Shown: one piece after another, positions 26,508-35,234 of the stretch | Layout: each line of letters begins with the position of its first letter | Position numbering within the stretch: position 1 is the first letter of the stretch | Origin: Halomontanus rarus | GTDB lineage: Archaea; Halobacteriota; Halobacteria; Halobacteriales; Natrialbaceae | Direction: 5' to 3' | NCBI RefSeq assembly: GCF_017357405.1 | Contig: NZ_CP071597.1 | Coordinates: 434,001 to 498,000, forward strand | DNA length: 64,000 bases | Program-made: the position numbers and the translations under genes | The notes under the pieces: model-generated | Told to the model about the DNA's origin: nothing | What the model saw: the letters and a program-made list of their open reading frames with translations, nothing else | The model's database searches: none

Positions 26508-26899
26508 GACGGGTCGACCCGGTTTCGAATCGCAGGACCGACGTCATCTCCGCGATTATTTTTCCACACTCGAGTCGGTCGCCAGCCACAGCGCCGGTGG
26601 TTCTCCCATCCTCACCACCAGATCAGCGAAAACGGGGCGCTCTCCGAGCGGTCGGAAAACGGCGGTGCACAGAACTGCGACACTCGAGGCCTTCGGTGTG
26701 TTCACGGTGGCCGGTCTGGCGAGCGTCGTCAGATCCGCGCTCGCCGGTGCGATCGCCGCCGGATGCCGAACGGCACTCTACGGGTGCGAAACGCCGCCGA
26801 GTTCCGCCAGTTCCACTGGACGGTGTCGTCCGGCACGTTCACGATCCGAGAACGGAACCCAGTGGACGCGAGCTGCGTGAGTGGTTCGATTCCCACCGA
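26508..26899. other. intergenic region without a recognised feature
   Basis: A 392-base stretch between the ends of the PRC-like gene and the PAC2 gene, which converge. Reading frames cross it but none has a promoter, family motif or natural start. I see no strong hairpin or repeat. It may hold the 3' regions of both transcripts or decayed coding sequence. Confidence 0.4.
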
Positions 26900-27658
26900 T
26901 CACATGTACGACCGATCGACCGGATAGTCTCGCGTTCGCCCCGGGTCCTCGCTACGTTCGTCCAGTCGATCCGCGAGCGCGGCGTAGTACTGCTGGAGTT
27001 CGTTCGACTGACGGCGGAGTTCCTCCTCGTCGGCGTCGAACTCGTAGACCGCCTCGAGAGCCTCGATCACGCGGAGGACGGCCTCGAGATCCGGACCGGG
27101 CGGGTGGACCGGCGTGACGAACGCACCCGTCGGCGGCGCGTCCTCGTTGAGACTGCGGGCCATCAGATCGCCGACGATGCCGTCGAGGACGCCCCCGCGA
27201 AGTCCTCGAATTCGAACGCCGTGAGGTTCGAGTCGCCGGTCGCGAAAGGATTCCGTCGCGACGGAAAAGACGTCGTGTTCGTCGGGACCGTGAGGAAACG
27301 GGATTCCGTACGGAACGACGATCTCGTCGACGCTCGCTCGGTCGGCCCACTCGAGGAGCGCGTCGACGAACGACGAGGCCGCCCAGACGGGGACGAACAG
27401 TTCGCCGACGACCAGCGCCAGCGGCGTCTCGTGAACGTTGTAGATCCGCGTGTGGTTACGAGGGACGCCCTCCGCGAACGGTGCGATCGCGGGGACGTCC
27501 TCGGATTCGACGTGGCCGATCTCCTCGCAGGCGAGGTGACGCGAGAGGTACTCGGTCGCGGTGACGCCGACGAATCCCGGATTCGAGAGACCGACGACGA
27601 GCGTCTCACAGCGGTACTCGTCGGGAGCCGCGACGGTGAACGTGGGTCGGATGGACAT
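26900..27658 (-). CDS. PAC2 family protein (proteasome assembly chaperone-like)
   Basis: A 252-residue PAC2-family protein. Members include the eukaryotic proteasome assembly chaperone PAC2 and archaeal homologues that help build or replace parts of the 20S proteasome. The family is seen in ETLVVGLSNPGFVGVTATEYL (start of the fold), the middle LALVVGELFVP, and DEIVVPYGIPF. The C-terminus is a helix (EEELRRQSNELQQYYAAL) and a short charged end. The start MSIRPTFTVAAPDE is unambiguous. The proteasome genes themselves are not in the window. Confidence 0.82.
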   Translation of the reverse strand: MSIRPTFTVAAPDEYRCETLVVGLSNPGFVGVTATEYLSRHLACEEIGHVESEDVPAIAPFAEGVPRNHTRIYNVHETPLALVVGELFVPVWAASSFVDALLEWADRASVDEIVVPYGIPFPHGPDEHDVFSVATESFRDRRLEPHGVRIRGLRGGVLDGIVGDLMARSLNEDAPPTGAFVTPVHPPGPDLEAVLRVIEALEAVYEFDADEEELRRQSNELQQYYAALADRLDERSEDPGRTRDYPVDRSYM

Positions 27659-27684
27659 ACGCAGCGTACGCCGGCTGGTGACAA

Positions 27685-27750
27685 AGTACCAGCACCAGCA
27701 CCAGCACCAGTATCAGCGTCAGCGTCAGTACAGTACAACACAGTACCAGT
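27685..27750. repeat. imperfect hexamer simple repeat (CAGCAC/CAGTAC)
   Basis: About 65 bases of overlapping CCAGCA, CAGCGT and CAGTAC units lie upstream of the PAC2 start, between that gene and uspA. It is slippage-prone sequence with no code or fold that I can see. A similar GTATCC tract occurs at 31371. Confidence 0.5.
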
Positions 27751-27873
27751 ATCCGTTCCCGTTCTCCGTCTCGTTCCCGATTCGGTTGCGTTCACGGTCG
27801 CGGTCCAGTCCTCGACTCCTGAACCGACGGGCCGTCGATCCCATCCAGTTCATCCGTCAGGAAGCACCTACGC

Positions 27874-28305
27874 CTACCTCGACGACTCTCGAACCGTCAA
27901 CACCGGCGCGTCGGAGAGTCTGACAATCTTCTCCGTCACGCTCCCCAGGAGATACCGATCGAGTCCCGTCCGACCGTGGGTCCCCATGACGACGAGGTCG
28001 ACGTCGTTCTCGTCTATGTACTCGAGGATCCGTTCGTGAGGGGTTCCGCGGACGACCGTCGTCTGTGCCGGTTCGATACCGGCGTCGGCTGCCTGCTGGC
28101 TGGTCTTGTCGACGATCCGGTTTCCCATCGTTTCGAACTCCTCGACGATCGTTCCCGTTTCGACGTCGTTGGCGAAGACGGTCGCGTCCACGACGTAGAG
28201 GACGTGTAATTCGGCGTCGTACCGTCCGGCGAGATCGAGCGCGTGCTCGAGGGCGCGGTCCGTCGTCTCGCTGCCGTCGGTCGGAAGGAGGATTCGCGTG
28301 TACAT
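27874..28305 (-). CDS. universal stress protein (UspA family)
   Basis: A 143-residue Usp-domain protein of the ATP-binding type. The start MYTRILLPTDGSETTDRAL has the first strand and Asp, and the phosphate-binding signature G-2x-G-9x-G-S is present in GTHGRTGLDRYLLGS followed by VTEKIVRLSDAPVL. Such proteins act as dimers in stress survival; haloarchaea carry many copies, so the specific role is unknown. An in-frame ATG 12 codons upstream is rejected because MYTRILLPTDGS is the canonical start. Confidence 0.92.
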   Translation of the reverse strand: MYTRILLPTDGSETTDRALEHALDLAGRYDAELHVLYVVDATVFANDVETGTIVEEFETMGNRIVDKTSQQAADAGIEPAQTTVVRGTPHERILEYIDENDVDLVVMGTHGRTGLDRYLLGSVTEKIVRLSDAPVLTVRESSR

Positions 28306-28594
28306 GGTCGTGATCACACCTTCTACGGGCCCCACTCCCAAAACGGTAGGCGCACTAACGGTCGGAACTCGCGAACGATCCCTCGGTTCGCGTTCGGAGT
28401 CTCACGACTCTGCTTCCGACCGACGCCAGTCGATCGCCCGGTCTCGAGAGACACCCGATCGAAGCGTTATTCCTGTCGGCCACTGTACGTCGGTCCATGA
28501 GGTGGAGGTTCTTCGCATCGGTTCGAAACGACGGAGCCGCGGACGCGGTCGGAACCGCGACCGAAACCCCAGCGGGGGCGAGCGAGCGACGCTG

Positions 28595-29149
28595 ATGGCG
28601 TTCGACGAATTGACCGTCCGGGCCGACGAAGCTTCACGCCGTGCCGACGAGGCCTACCGTCACCTCGAGAGTCGCTACGACGCCTTCCTCGAACGAGAGC
28701 GACACAAGCGAGTCTCTCGCCGGCGGTTCAGCACTCTCGTCGATCGAATCCGCACGAGCGGTGCTCCCTACGGCGCGCACACGATCGTTTACCGTTCGTC
28801 GGGCGAGTTACTGCTGGTGCGCCACGATGGCGTCGACCTCTGGGTGCTTCCCGGCGGCGGCGTCGATTCCGACGAATCGTTCGCCGAGGCGGCGCGACGC
28901 GAACTCGACGAAGAAGCCGGTATCGACGTCAGCTACGAGGGCCTCGCGATGGTCTCGACGGTCGAAATAGAGACGCGAGGGTATCGGACGCGAGGAGTCT
29001 TGCCGATCTTCGCCGCTCGCGCGGAGAGCGTCGAGCCGGAGATCGCCGATCCGGACGACGAAATCTCCGCGGCGCGCTGGTTTTCGCGCTTGCCCGACGA
29101 TACGCGAGATCGCGACGATCTCGTCGCGTGGCGTCGCGAGTACCTGTGA
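28595..29149 (+). CDS. NUDIX hydrolase
   Basis: A 184-residue NUDIX pyrophosphatase with an N-terminal helical region of about 55 residues (ADEASRRADEAYRHLESRYD). The Nudix box is complete: G-GVDSD-E-SFAEAAR-REL-D-EE-A-G-I. Substrates of the family are nucleoside diphosphates linked to other groups; this one is not predictable. The start at 28595 (MAFDELTVRA) follows about 290 bases of upstream sequence without other gene evidence; a longer frame from 28298 reads as low-quality sequence. Confidence 0.85.
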   Translation: MAFDELTVRADEASRRADEAYRHLESRYDAFLERERHKRVSRRRFSTLVDRIRTSGAPYGAHTIVYRSSGELLLVRHDGVDLWVLPGGGVDSDESFAEAARRELDEEAGIDVSYEGLAMVSTVEIETRGYRTRGVLPIFAARAESVEPEIADPDDEISAARWFSRLPDDTRDRDDLVAWRREYL

Positions 29150-29230
29150 GCGGCGACGAAACGAGCTCGTCGCGTGGCTACAGGAGCCGTCGAACGTCAC
29201 CATACATCCGATTGCACGACGAGAGCGGTG

Positions 29231-30238
29231 CTATCGTGACTCCCGATCGGATCGGCGCTCGTCCGCCGCTTCCGGCGGTTCGTCGCCCGCTTGCCCCCGA
29301 TTCCGCTCATTAGGACTCGAGTCATCGGGTCGGCGGTTTTCGACCTCCGAGTGGCGCTGTGATTCGGGTTGCCGTTCTCGAGGCGGTTCTCGAGGGCGCG
29401 GACGGGTGCCACCTTGCTGTGGAGCGACCGGCTGACGCTTGGCCGTCGGTTCGGAAGACGATGGGTTGCGAGGTCCTCGGGATTCCGGGTTCTGGGGGCG
29501 TTGTCGATCCCGGCTCTGATTCTTTGCTCGGGGCGGTGATGGCGATCGGTTCTGTGACGGCCGCTGCTGGCGTTGCTGGTCCTGTCGTTGTGGTTGCGGG
29601 TTCTGTTGTTCCGGCTGGCTCTGATCCTGCATCGACCCTGAGAACCGTCCGGAGCCCTGCTGTGGCTGCTGGGACTGTTGCTCAAGTGGAATCTCCGAGT
29701 GCTGTTGGCCGTACTGCGGCTCCATCCGCGGTTGGGATGCGGGGTGTCCGTGCTGTGTCTGCGGCGGCTGCATCTGCCCCTGATCCGAACTCCGACCCTG
29801 TTGCATCTGCCCCTGATCCCGGCCATGCATCCCCTCCTGCATCGACTGCGGAGACGGGGACTGTTGGCGCCCATAACTCTGCATCTGTCGGCCGGACTGG
29901 GGCGTCCACTGACCCACCCGCTGGTCCGACGAGAGCTCCATTTCGTTCCCCGGCGACATCGATCCCGCCTGCATCCCCTCCTGCATCGCCTGCTCCATCC
30001 CCGGCAGGACCGCCTCGACTCCCTGCACGTAGTTCTGAAACATCGACTTCGTGAACTCGAGGCCCTGATTCTGCGCCGTCTCCTGCCACTCGAGGGCGCT
30101 CAACACCATCTTCGCGGCGTTGCGCTGGAGTTCGATCGTCTGCTCGAGGGCGCGTTGTCCCTGGTTGACGGTCGTCTGTTGCATCTGTGCCGTCGGGTCC
30201 ATCCGCTGTCCGTGTTGATACTGCCGTTGGTCTGTCAT
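29231..30238 (-). CDS. phasin-like helical protein with a long Gln/Arg-rich disordered tail
   Basis: A 335-residue protein, two parts. Residues about 10-85 are amphipathic helices (LEQTIELQRNAAKMVLSALE, then FTKSMFQNYVQGVEAVLPG) that resemble the phasin-like helical proteins of haloarchaea that coat polyhydroxyalkanoate granules. The remaining 250 residues are extremely rich in Gln, Pro, Ser, Arg, Asp and Met, with many QMQ, QQ and SQP runs, and are basic toward the end, unlike the acidic proteome. The start at 30238 (MTDQRQYQHGQR) is the first natural one after three extra codons. Function is inferred from the helices only; no PHA gene lies nearby. Confidence 0.68.
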   Translation of the reverse strand: MTDQRQYQHGQRMDPTAQMQQTTVNQGQRALEQTIELQRNAAKMVLSALEWQETAQNQGLEFTKSMFQNYVQGVEAVLPGMEQAMQEGMQAGSMSPGNEMELSSDQRVGQWTPQSGRQMQSYGRQQSPSPQSMQEGMHGRDQGQMQQGRSSDQGQMQPPQTQHGHPASQPRMEPQYGQQHSEIPLEQQSQQPQQGSGRFSGSMQDQSQPEQQNPQPQRQDQQRQQRPSQNRSPSPPRAKNQSRDRQRPQNPESRGPRNPSSSEPTAKRQPVAPQQGGTRPRPREPPRERQPESQRHSEVENRRPDDSSPNERNRGQAGDEPPEAADERRSDRESR

Positions 30239-30248
30239 AGAGATCACA

Positions 30249-30265
30249 CGAGGGCGGCACCCTCG
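30249..30265. promoter_or_regulatory. inverted repeat CGAGGG-CCCTCG in the leader of the phasin-like gene
   Basis: A six-base perfect inverted repeat with a five-base centre, 11 bases before the start codon at 30238. A TATA-like CTTTATTG lies further upstream near 30293, so the repeat would be in the 5' leader, either as a hairpin or an operator. Confidence 0.35.
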
Positions 30266-30468
30266 GTCGTCACAGCGGGGGACCCTGCGCGCAATAAAGC
30301 GGTCCGTTGGTTACGACGTTCATCGATCGATACCCGTGGGACACGCTCGCTCGAAGAAACGAATCGAAATACGCGTCACAGCCTGCCAGAGCCGGTCACT
30401 CGTCGACCAAGTATCGATTACTACGCGCTAACAGGTACTTGGCCATTGAAACGGTCCGCCGCTGTCAG

Positions 30469-31305
30469 TCAGGACGGATCGCCGTGGGAAACGCCACCAC
30501 GGCTATCGGCTTTCATTCGACGCAACGCTGCGCGAGCGTTGCTCGCATCGTAGCCGAAGAAGACGTTCTCGCCGTAGGCGTCGGCGACCTCCGTCGCGTG
30601 AATCAGATCGTCGATGTCGACGTCGACCGCGTACAGTTCGATACTGAAGGGTGTCTCGAGCGCGCTCTCGAATCCGCTCGCGATCACCTCGAGCCAGTAG
30701 GTCGTCGCGTAGGCCATGTCGTACAGCGGGACGACGAACTCGTCGACCAGCGGTTCGATCGCCGCGAGGTCGATGCCGGCGCGTTCGGTGAGGTGACCGG
30801 GATACGGATCGGGATAGAGGGTCATGTACGTCGTGCCGGGGATCCGTGCGGTCGCCTCCTCGAGAAACTCAGTGATGACGCTCGCGCGCCAGGCCAGTCG
30901 GTCGTCGAACTCGCTCTCGGCGAAGCGCTCCCGACAGACGTCACAGTAACAGTACTCCGCCCGTGGAAAGCCGATATCGTCGAGTCGGACGTCGCCGTTT
31001 TCGGCGACGCAGTCGTCGATGATCTCGAGGAGTCCCTCGCGGTACTCCCGACGGGACGGACAGATGTAGGCCCAGTCGAAGTACGGCCGTTCGCGGGTCG
31101 CCCGTTCGCCGGTCTCCGAGACGGGAGCCAGCGACGGCTCGGCGTCGACGGCGGCGTTGTCGCCGAAGCAGGAGACCATGTTGACGGCGTCGGCGACCGG
31201 TTCCGACGACCGTCCGGTTACGTCTTTGACCTCGTAAAACCCGTAATCGAACTCTTCCCACGCCAGTTCCTCGGCGTTCCGTGTGACGACACCGTAGATG
31301 GACAT
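30469..31305 (-). CDS. TIM-barrel glycoside-hydrolase-like protein, function unknown
   Basis: A 278-residue protein that looks like a partial or compact (beta/alpha) barrel of the kind found in glycoside hydrolase-like families. The segment YICPSRREYREGLLEIIDD is followed by VRLDDIGFPRAEYCYCDVCRERF, which in GH-like proteins marks a strand ending in acidic catalytic candidates (Asp-Asp) and a CxxC cluster that may bind zinc. Later strands are TYMTLYPDPYPGHL and IELYAVDVDID. The Ala/Asp-rich content and lack of a signal imply a cytosolic protein. I recognise the style but not a named family. Confidence 0.7.
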   Translation of the reverse strand: MSIYGVVTRNAEELAWEEFDYGFYEVKDVTGRSSEPVADAVNMVSCFGDNAAVDAEPSLAPVSETGERATRERPYFDWAYICPSRREYREGLLEIIDDCVAENGDVRLDDIGFPRAEYCYCDVCRERFAESEFDDRLAWRASVITEFLEEATARIPGTTYMTLYPDPYPGHLTERAGIDLAAIEPLVDEFVVPLYDMAYATTYWLEVIASGFESALETPFSIELYAVDVDIDDLIHATEVADAYGENVFFGYDASNARAALRRMKADSRGGVSHGDPS

Positions 31306-31370
31306 AGGTACCGAGAGAACCTCGAGCGGGTAAGGCGTTCGGAAAGGGCGGTGCAGGTAGTTTTAGTGTC

Positions 31371-31397
31371 GGTATCCGTATCCGTATCTGTATCGCT
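31371..31397. repeat. GTATCC hexamer simple repeat
   Basis: Four imperfect tandem copies of a GTATCC/GTATCT hexamer between two minus-strand genes. Possible slippage-prone tract; no function visible. Confidence 0.5.
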
Positions 31398-31410
31398 GGA
31401 AATTCTCTAT

Positions 31411-31536
31411 CTATTCGGCTGGGTCGTACTCTACGTCTCCGACGTCCTCGAGATCGCCACTGGAAGAGCCGCCGACGACTTTCCAGAGGAGGGCGATTAC
31501 GACCAGGACGACCAGGAGCTTGACAATACGCGACAT
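31411..31536 (-). CDS. 41-aa single-span membrane protein
   Basis: A short frame too small for most gene finders: ATG at 31536, TAG at 31411-31413, 41 residues. It begins MSRIVKLLVVLVVIALLWKV, a positively charged start and a clear hydrophobic helix, then a short polar acidic tail (GGSSSGDLEDVGDVEY). This is the layout of small single-span proteins common in haloarchaea. It lies between the pyrimidine genes and the TIM-barrel-like gene with its own space; function unknown. Confidence 0.6.
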   Translation of the reverse strand: MSRIVKLLVVLVVIALLWKVVGGSSSGDLEDVGDVEYDPAE

Positions 31537-31637
31537 GTACGTCTAGGACGACGGTTAGCTCCCACTTAGATTTTCTGGATCGTTACCCGGAAATCAATGA
31601 AACATTTTTATTCACGGCAGTCGTCCGAGGGAGAGTG

Positions 31638-32108
31638 TCACGTGTCGATGTGAGCGGCGATATCGTCGCGGACGATCGTCTCGCAGTAGGCACATCGAAC
31701 GGCGTCGTCGAGGACGTCGAATCGCGACGTGACGGGTTCGTCCTCGGTCGTGATACAGTTCGAGTTCGGACACGAGAGCACACCTTCGACGGCGTCTGGA
31801 CGCTCGACGCGGTGTTTCGCTTCGACCGCGTAGTCGCGGACGATGTTGATGGTCGCGTCGGGAGCGATCAGCGAAAGGACGTCGACTTCCTCCTGGCTCA
31901 ACTCGCGACCTTCGACCTTGACGATATCCTTGCGCGCGAGTCGGTCCGAGGGAACGTTCATCCCGACCGAAACCTCCTCGCCTTCGGTTCCGTCGATACC
32001 GAGGATCGCGAGGACGTTCAGCGCCTGTCCGCCGTGAACGTGGTCGATGACGGTTCCGTTTCGAATCTTGCTGACGCGGAGCTCGTGGTTGTCGTCGTCG
32101 TTACTCAT
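31638..32108 (-). CDS. pyrI: aspartate carbamoyltransferase regulatory subunit
   Basis: A 156-residue PyrI, the allosteric chain of aspartate carbamoyltransferase, which binds ATP/CTP in its N-terminal domain and joins the catalytic trimers through a C-terminal zinc domain. Allosteric part: [15 protein letters not shown] and the later NVLAILGI. Zinc ligands: the four Cys in CPNSNC and CAYC. The start at 32108 overlaps the pyrB stop by eight bases (ATGAGTAA region), so the two are translationally linked. UMP synthesis, cytosol. Confidence 0.95.
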   Translation of the reverse strand: MSNDDDNHELRVSKIRNGTVIDHVHGGQALNVLAILGIDGTEGEEVSVGMNVPSDRLARKDIVKVEGRELSQEEVDVLSLIAPDATINIVRDYAVEAKHRVERPDAVEGVLSCPNSNCITTEDEPVTSRFDVLDDAVRCAYCETIVRDDIAAHIDT

Positions 32109-33021
32109 CGGTCTCACCTCCGAGAAGCAGATCGAGCAGTGCCATCCGAACCGGAACCCCGTTGTGCGCCTGCTCGAAGTACGCGGCGTGGGACGTCCGA
32201 TCGACGTCCGCCGCGATCTCGTCGACCCGCGGCAAGGGATGCATCACGGTCAGGTCGTCGCTCGCAGCCTCGAGCGTGGCCGCGTCGATCTGGTACTGGC
32301 CCGCGATCTGCTGGTACTCGTTTTCGTCCGGGAACCGTTCGCGCTGGATGCGCGTGACGTAGAGGACGTCGAGCGACGGCAGAATCTCGTCTAACGTCTC
32401 GTGTTCGCGAACCGTCGTTCCCTCGAGGTGGAGGTCGTAGACGACTTCGCGTGGCAACTGGAGGCTCTCGGGGCTGATGAAGTGTTGCTTCGTGTCGAAG
32501 TTGGTCAGGGCGTACGCGAGCGAGTGGACCGTCCGACCGTACTTCAGGTCGCCCATGACCCCGATCGTGAGGTCGTCGAGTCCGGCGTTTTCCCGGATCG
32601 TGTAGAGGTCGAGCAGCGTCTGGGTCGGATGGTGACCGGCGCCGTCGCCGGCGTTCAACAGCGGGACGTCGACGAACTCGCTGGCCATCGCCGCGGCCCC
32701 CTCTCGCGGGTGTCGAAGGACGAGCGCGTCCGTGTATCCCTCGATGACCCGAACGGTGTCCGCGAGACTCTCTCCTTTCTTCACGCTCGAGGATTCGACC
32801 GATCCCATGTCGACGACGTCGCCGCCGAGGCGCTTCATCGCCGTTTCGAAACTCATCTTCGTGCGCGTACTCGGCTCGAAGAAGAGCAGGCCGAGCAGCG
32901 TCCCCGCGTGTCGCTGCGCGACGGCAGCGGGATCGGCGTCGATCTCGGCCGCGTGGTCGAGTACGGCCTCGATGTCCTCGCGTGAGAGTTGTTTGCTCGT
33001 GATAAGGTGATCGTGGCGCAT
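32101..33021 (-). CDS. pyrB: aspartate carbamoyltransferase catalytic subunit
   Basis: A 306-residue PyrB, which joins carbamoyl phosphate to aspartate in the first committed step of pyrimidine synthesis. The carbamoyl-phosphate loop [13 protein letters not shown] and the later [12 protein letters not shown] are intact, as is the aspartate-side HPLPRVDEI. The start at 33021 ([12 protein letters not shown]) is the family start; a longer frame to 33543 has no likeness. First gene of the pyrB-pyrI operon. Confidence 0.96.
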   Translation of the reverse strand: MRHDHLITSKQLSREDIEAVLDHAAEIDADPAAVAQRHAGTLLGLLFFEPSTRTKMSFETAMKRLGGDVVDMGSVESSSVKKGESLADTVRVIEGYTDALVLRHPREGAAAMASEFVDVPLLNAGDGAGHHPTQTLLDLYTIRENAGLDDLTIGVMGDLKYGRTVHSLAYALTNFDTKQHFISPESLQLPREVVYDLHLEGTTVREHETLDEILPSLDVLYVTRIQRERFPDENEYQQIAGQYQIDAATLEAASDDLTVMHPLPRVDEIAADVDRTSHAAYFEQAHNGVPVRMALLDLLLGGETDE

Positions 33022-33332
33022 CTGTGTGAGATGGCTGTCCGATCCCCCTTGAATCTCTCCATTCGTCGGACGGCGGTGTTCGGGTACGACCCGCAGTGAT
33101 TGTCGAAGGCCCGCTTCGGTACTGACGTGAACGCGCCGACCCGGTGGAGAAAGCGGAGGTTCAGCTATCGTCGACTGAACGGGGAAAAGACCGGATCGAT
33201 ACCACCCAGTCCGGCCGAGAACACCCGGAAGAATCGATTTGAAGGGAGATATAACGTATATCCTTATCTGAACACGATCATCGACTGAAGGCAAAGAGTT
33301 ATGCCGACTACGTGGCAACTGTTCACAATCGC
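33022..33332. other. divergent intergenic region between pyrB and the RAD55-like gene
   Basis: Holds promoters for both flanking genes. On the + side GAGTTATGCC (33297-33306) lies at about -30 of the ATG at 33333; the region 33236-33270 is AT-rich and includes the palindrome ATATA-ACG-TATAT (33249-33261). No gene or RNA was recognised in it. Confidence 0.45.
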
Positions 33333-33959
33333 ATGGTGGGTCGGCTACAGACCGGTATCGACGTGCTGGATCGCAAACTCGACGGTGGACTTCCGCCGGG
33401 GTGTGTCGTCGCGTATACGGCCGACCCAGCCAGTCAATCCGAACTGCTACTCTACGAACTAACCGCCGCACGCGGGACGTTGTACCTCTCGACGGAGCGG
33501 TCAGACGACGTCGTCCGCCACGCCATCGACTCGTCGATGGCACAGGCCGGCAGTCCGACGGTCCGACACCTCGCGGACAACGACTCCCTCGACGAAGCGA
33601 CTCGCCTCATCAGCGCCCTGCCCGACGGCGCCAACCTCATCATCGACACGATGGACGTCCTCGAGCGGACCGACCGGTCCGAGTACATGACGTTTCTCAA
33701 CGAACTCAAAGCGCACATGCTCGAGACGAAGTCGATCGCCGTCTTGCACTGTCTGAAGGGAAACGCAGAACCCGAAAATCGGTCGACGACGCTGCACCTC
33801 GCCGACGCCGTCTTCGACCTGCGGACGACCGTCGGCGGGACCGAACTCGAGAATCACCTCACGATTCCCAAGTTCCGCGGCGGCGGCGCGCCGACCGAGT
33901 CGATCAAACTCGAACTCTCCGAAGCGGTCGAGATCGATACGAGCCGCGACATTGCCTGA
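33333..33959 (+). CDS. RAD55/KaiC-like protein with a degenerate P-loop
   Basis: A 208-residue RecA-superfamily protein of the haloarchaeal RAD55-like ('HTR-like') group. The opening [19 protein letters not shown] is the classic start of the fold, but the Walker A position reads ADPASQSE in place of GxxGxGKT, so ATP hydrolysis is doubtful. A Walker B-like strand [12 protein letters not shown] is kept, as are the strands [10 protein letters not shown] and [10 protein letters not shown]. It may bind nucleotide loosely or act as a regulatory partner of true RadA/KaiC proteins. Start at 33333 ([12 protein letters not shown]); TATA-like element near -30. Confidence 0.8.
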   Translation: MVGRLQTGIDVLDRKLDGGLPPGCVVAYTADPASQSELLLYELTAARGTLYLSTERSDDVVRHAIDSSMAQAGSPTVRHLADNDSLDEATRLISALPDGANLIIDTMDVLERTDRSEYMTFLNELKAHMLETKSIAVLHCLKGNAEPENRSTTLHLADAVFDLRTTVGGTELENHLTIPKFRGGGAPTESIKLELSEAVEIDTSRDIA

Positions 33960-34140
33960 GACAGGTTCCGCCTTCGTTCTCACTGCGTTCTCTCGAATAG
34001 CGGACACGACTGCAATACGAGACCGGAACCGAGAGCTCCAACTCGAGGCCTCGGTGTCGCGGTCTCGCGATCTCACGAAAAATGGACGAATTGCCCGCCG
34101 TTCGGATTCGAGTGCGAATTCGAGAGGGGGCGAGAGTGCG

Positions 34141-35142
34141 TTACTCTTCGTCCAGCTCGACGTCGCCGTCGCCCTCTAACTCCTCGACGATCTCGTCTGC
34201 GTCGACGTCGGCGTCCTCGAGCGCCTCCTCGAGGTCGGCCTCGGCCGCGCCGCCCGCACCGCCCATGCCACCCATCATGCCAGGCATACCCATGCCGCCC
34301 GAGCCGTCGATGATGTCTTGGACGATGACGCGGTCGACGCCGACCTTCTCGATGACGTCCTGGGCGATCTGCTGTTTGCCCATCATCCACTGCTGGTTCA
34401 TCGTCAGCTGTGGCGTCGACTCGACGTAGAGCGTCTCCTTCTCGACGGTCTGGGTCTCGAACTCCGGTTCGGCGTCCTCGTCCTCGTCGTCGTCGGATTC
34501 GACCTGAACCTCCTCTTCGACCTCGTCGGTCTCGAGATCCAGTTCCGGTTCGACGTCGAGGTACATCTCGAACAGCCCGGCCGCCTGCTGTTCGCGGTCG
34601 GTGACTTCGTCGACGATCTCGTAGTCGTACTCGACATCGTCGCCCGCGAGCGGGTGGTTGAAGTCGACGCGGGCACGGCCACCGATGATCGTGGTGATGT
34701 GCCCCTGTCGCTGTTCGATATTGACGTGTGCGCCGGGGTAGCGGTCGTCCTCGGGGATCTTCTCGGCGCTGATCGTCTCGACGTCGTCGGGATCGTACTC
34801 GCCGAAGGCTTCCTCGGCGGGAATGGTGACGGTCCCGGCGTCGCCGGCGTCCTTTCCGTAGATGTCGTCTTCGACGCCCTGGAAGATGTGTCCCTCACCC
34901 AGAACGATCGTTCGGGGCTTGAACTCGCGGTCTTGCTGATCGACGCCTTCCTCCTCGGCGACGTCGGGGTCGGTCGTGTCGACCAGCTGATCGCCCTCGA
35001 CGGTGCGAGCGGTGTAGTCGATCTCGACGAAATCGCCGGACTGGAGTCCGTCCTGTTCGTCGTCCGCGTCAGTTTCGGCTTCGACGTCCTCGCCGGCGTC
35101 ATCGGCCTGCGCTTCGAGCTCGGCCTCCTGTTCCTCGGTCAT
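34141..35142 (-). CDS. FKBP-type peptidyl-prolyl isomerase (SlyD-like) with acidic and Met/Gly-rich extensions
   Basis: A 333-residue FKBP prolyl isomerase that speeds proline turns during protein folding. The first 35 residues are an acidic tail (EEQEAELEAQADDAGED), then the FKBP core with an insert-in-flap domain: SGDFVEIDYTARTVEGD, LGEGHIFQGVEDDIYG, VTIPAEEAFGEYDPDD, GRARVDFNHPLAG and the end FNHPLAGDDVEYDYE typical of SlyD-type folds. After a long acidic stretch, the C-terminus carries GGMGMPGMMGGMGG, a Met/Gly-rich run that could bind soft metals, then another acidic tail. Start at 35142 is the first Met of the haloarchaeal-style acidic leader. Confidence 0.9.
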   Translation of the reverse strand: MTEEQEAELEAQADDAGEDVEAETDADDEQDGLQSGDFVEIDYTARTVEGDQLVDTTDPDVAEEEGVDQQDREFKPRTIVLGEGHIFQGVEDDIYGKDAGDAGTVTIPAEEAFGEYDPDDVETISAEKIPEDDRYPGAHVNIEQRQGHITTIIGGRARVDFNHPLAGDDVEYDYEIVDEVTDREQQAAGLFEMYLDVEPELDLETDEVEEEVQVESDDDEDEDAEPEFETQTVEKETLYVESTPQLTMNQQWMMGKQQIAQDVIEKVGVDRVIVQDIIDGSGGMGMPGMMGGMGGAGGAAEADLEEALEDADVDADEIVEELEGDGDVELDEE

Positions 35143-35234
35143 ACATTGAACGTCCCGCCGTCTACATTTAAGGACGACGTTTTCGAGCGAGCGAGAACGA
35201 CCGATTCTTACCGCTGCTCGCCCTCCGCACACCC

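Noticed and set aside
27685..27750. Possible CRISPR-like repeat array
   Set aside because: Units are six bases with no spacers; it is a simple repeat, and no cas gene is present.
26597..28039. A 480-codon + strand frame opposite PAC2 and uspA
   Set aside because: Both minus-strand genes show family motifs; the + frame does not.
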